NCBI GenBank assembly: GCA_964442905.1
Contig: CAYUBD010000031.1
Location: 1 to 12,240, forward strand
Direction of reading: 5' to 3'
Source of the DNA: JAFGFG01 sp964442905
GTDB lineage: Archaea > Aenigmatarchaeota > Aenigmatarchaeia > QMZP01 > JAFGSV01
DNA: 12,240 nt
Below, piece after piece: positions 11,869 to 12,240 of the stretch. Within the stretch, counting starts at the first letter, position 1. Each line of letters opens with the position of its first letter. The position numbers and the translations under genes were made by a program. The notes beneath the pieces were generated by a model, which had not been told where the DNA came from, did not search any database, and saw nothing but the letters and a program-made list of their open reading frames with translations.

Positions 11869-12240
11869 AAGGGGTAAACGGTGAAGAACTGAGGAGATAC
11901 CTGCAGGAACTGGAAGGCAGGCTCGTTATTGTTGAGGGTAAGAAGGATAGTAAGTCTTTAAAAAGCCTTGGTGTAAAGAATATTATGCAACTTGGCGGTA
12001 AGCCACTTGCTGAATTTACCTTTCATGTTTCAAAATTACACATGTCAACGAATGAACCTGAAGTGCGGGAAGTAGTAATACTTACTGATTTTGATTCTGA
12101 AGGCAGAAAACTTGCAGCGAGACTGGAATACCTGTTTGAGAAGCATAAAGTCGCGGTAAATAAGAGGTTAAGGAGAAAATTAATGAAATTCGGTAAGAAC
12201 CGGATAGAAGATTTCAAGGAAGGTGATATTTATGGCAAAG
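11865..12240 (+). CDS. Small Toprim-domain protein, partial at right edge
   Basis: The frame runs from TTG 11865, which overlaps the CBS-gene stop as TTGA, to the window end (125 residues seen). It reads LKGVNGEELRRYLQELEGRL, then the Toprim motif 1 VIVEGKKDSKSLKSLGV with the catalytic-type Glu, and motif 2 VVILTDFDSEGRKLAARLEY with the D-x-D metal pair. The tail NKRLRRKLMKFGKNRIEDF is basic. This is the stand-alone small Toprim type common in archaea (UPF0292-like), not a full primase or topoisomerase. The only in-frame ATGs fall after motif 1, so a TTG start is needed; a stop lies just upstream of it in this frame. Overlap with the CBS gene implies translational coupling. Confidence 0.82.
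   Translation, partial: MKGVNGEELRRYLQELEGRLVIVEGKKDSKSLKSLGVKNIMQLGGKPLAEFTFHVSKLHMSTNEPEVREVVILTDFDSEGRKLAARLEYLFEKHKVAVNKRLRRKLMKFGKNRIEDFKEGDIYGK
12232..12240 (+). CDS. Possible start of the next gene
   Basis: ATGGCAAAG begins at 12232, with GGTGAT five bases upstream (12222-12227), in a frame different from the Toprim gene. By length the Toprim protein should end soon, so an overlapping next gene is plausible. Only three codons are seen; its identity is unknown. Confidence 0.35.

Overview
The window reads as an archaeal chromosome fragment from a metagenome-type assembly, with one run of exactly 100 N at 4429-4528. The archaeal calls are eL18, a class I (archaeal) CCA-adding enzyme, TATA-box promoters close to start codons, GGTGA/GAGGT-type ribosome binding sites, and two intron-bearing tRNA genes. 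The phylum cannot be fixed from this stretch. Two non-canonical tRNA introns, small intergenic gaps and the gene content would suit a DPANN lineage such as Micrarchaeota, or a Thermoplasmata relative; this is a guess.

Left part (minus strand): 1-1049 is a long secreted, N-glycosylation-sequon-rich surface protein that runs off the left edge. After a 212-base AT-rich promoter region comes a ribosomal protein operon transcribed leftwards, eL18-uL13-uS9-uS10, with overlapping or abutting genes. Upstream of it is tRNA-Leu(CAA) with a 43-nt intron at position 30/31, then a small coiled-coil protein and a TrmB-family regulator whose upstream DNA is a near-perfect palindrome ending at the assembly gap.

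Middle: right of the gap, on the plus strand, lies the C-terminal part of an eight-repeat PQQ-like beta-propeller protein. Just after it is a 19-nt tRNA 3'-end fragment (an att remnant or split-tRNA half), then a divergent pair: a 58-residue AbrB-type DNA-binding protein (minus) and a TSUP-family (TauE/SafE-like) anion permease (plus). Their shared spacer carries three ATACCAAT boxes spaced exactly 11 bp apart. A related 11-bp-phased array sits upstream of the surface-protein gene. Convergent to the permease is tRNA-Gly(GCC), whose T-loop is split at 59/60 by a 127-nt highly structured intron that folds with the exons into a textbook bulge-helix-bulge.

Right part: trkA and trkH (potassium uptake), an unrecognised 98-residue protein and cca run leftwards. 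Divergent from cca, a four-CBS-domain protein overlaps a Toprim-domain protein (TTGA overlap), and a further gene seems to start at 12232.

The strongest non-routine signals are the two non-canonical tRNA introns, both of which satisfy the bulge-helix-bulge rule to the nucleotide, the tRNA fragment, and the phased ACCAAT arrays in front of two TATA boxes. I see no CRISPR array, transposase, integrase or obvious defence system.
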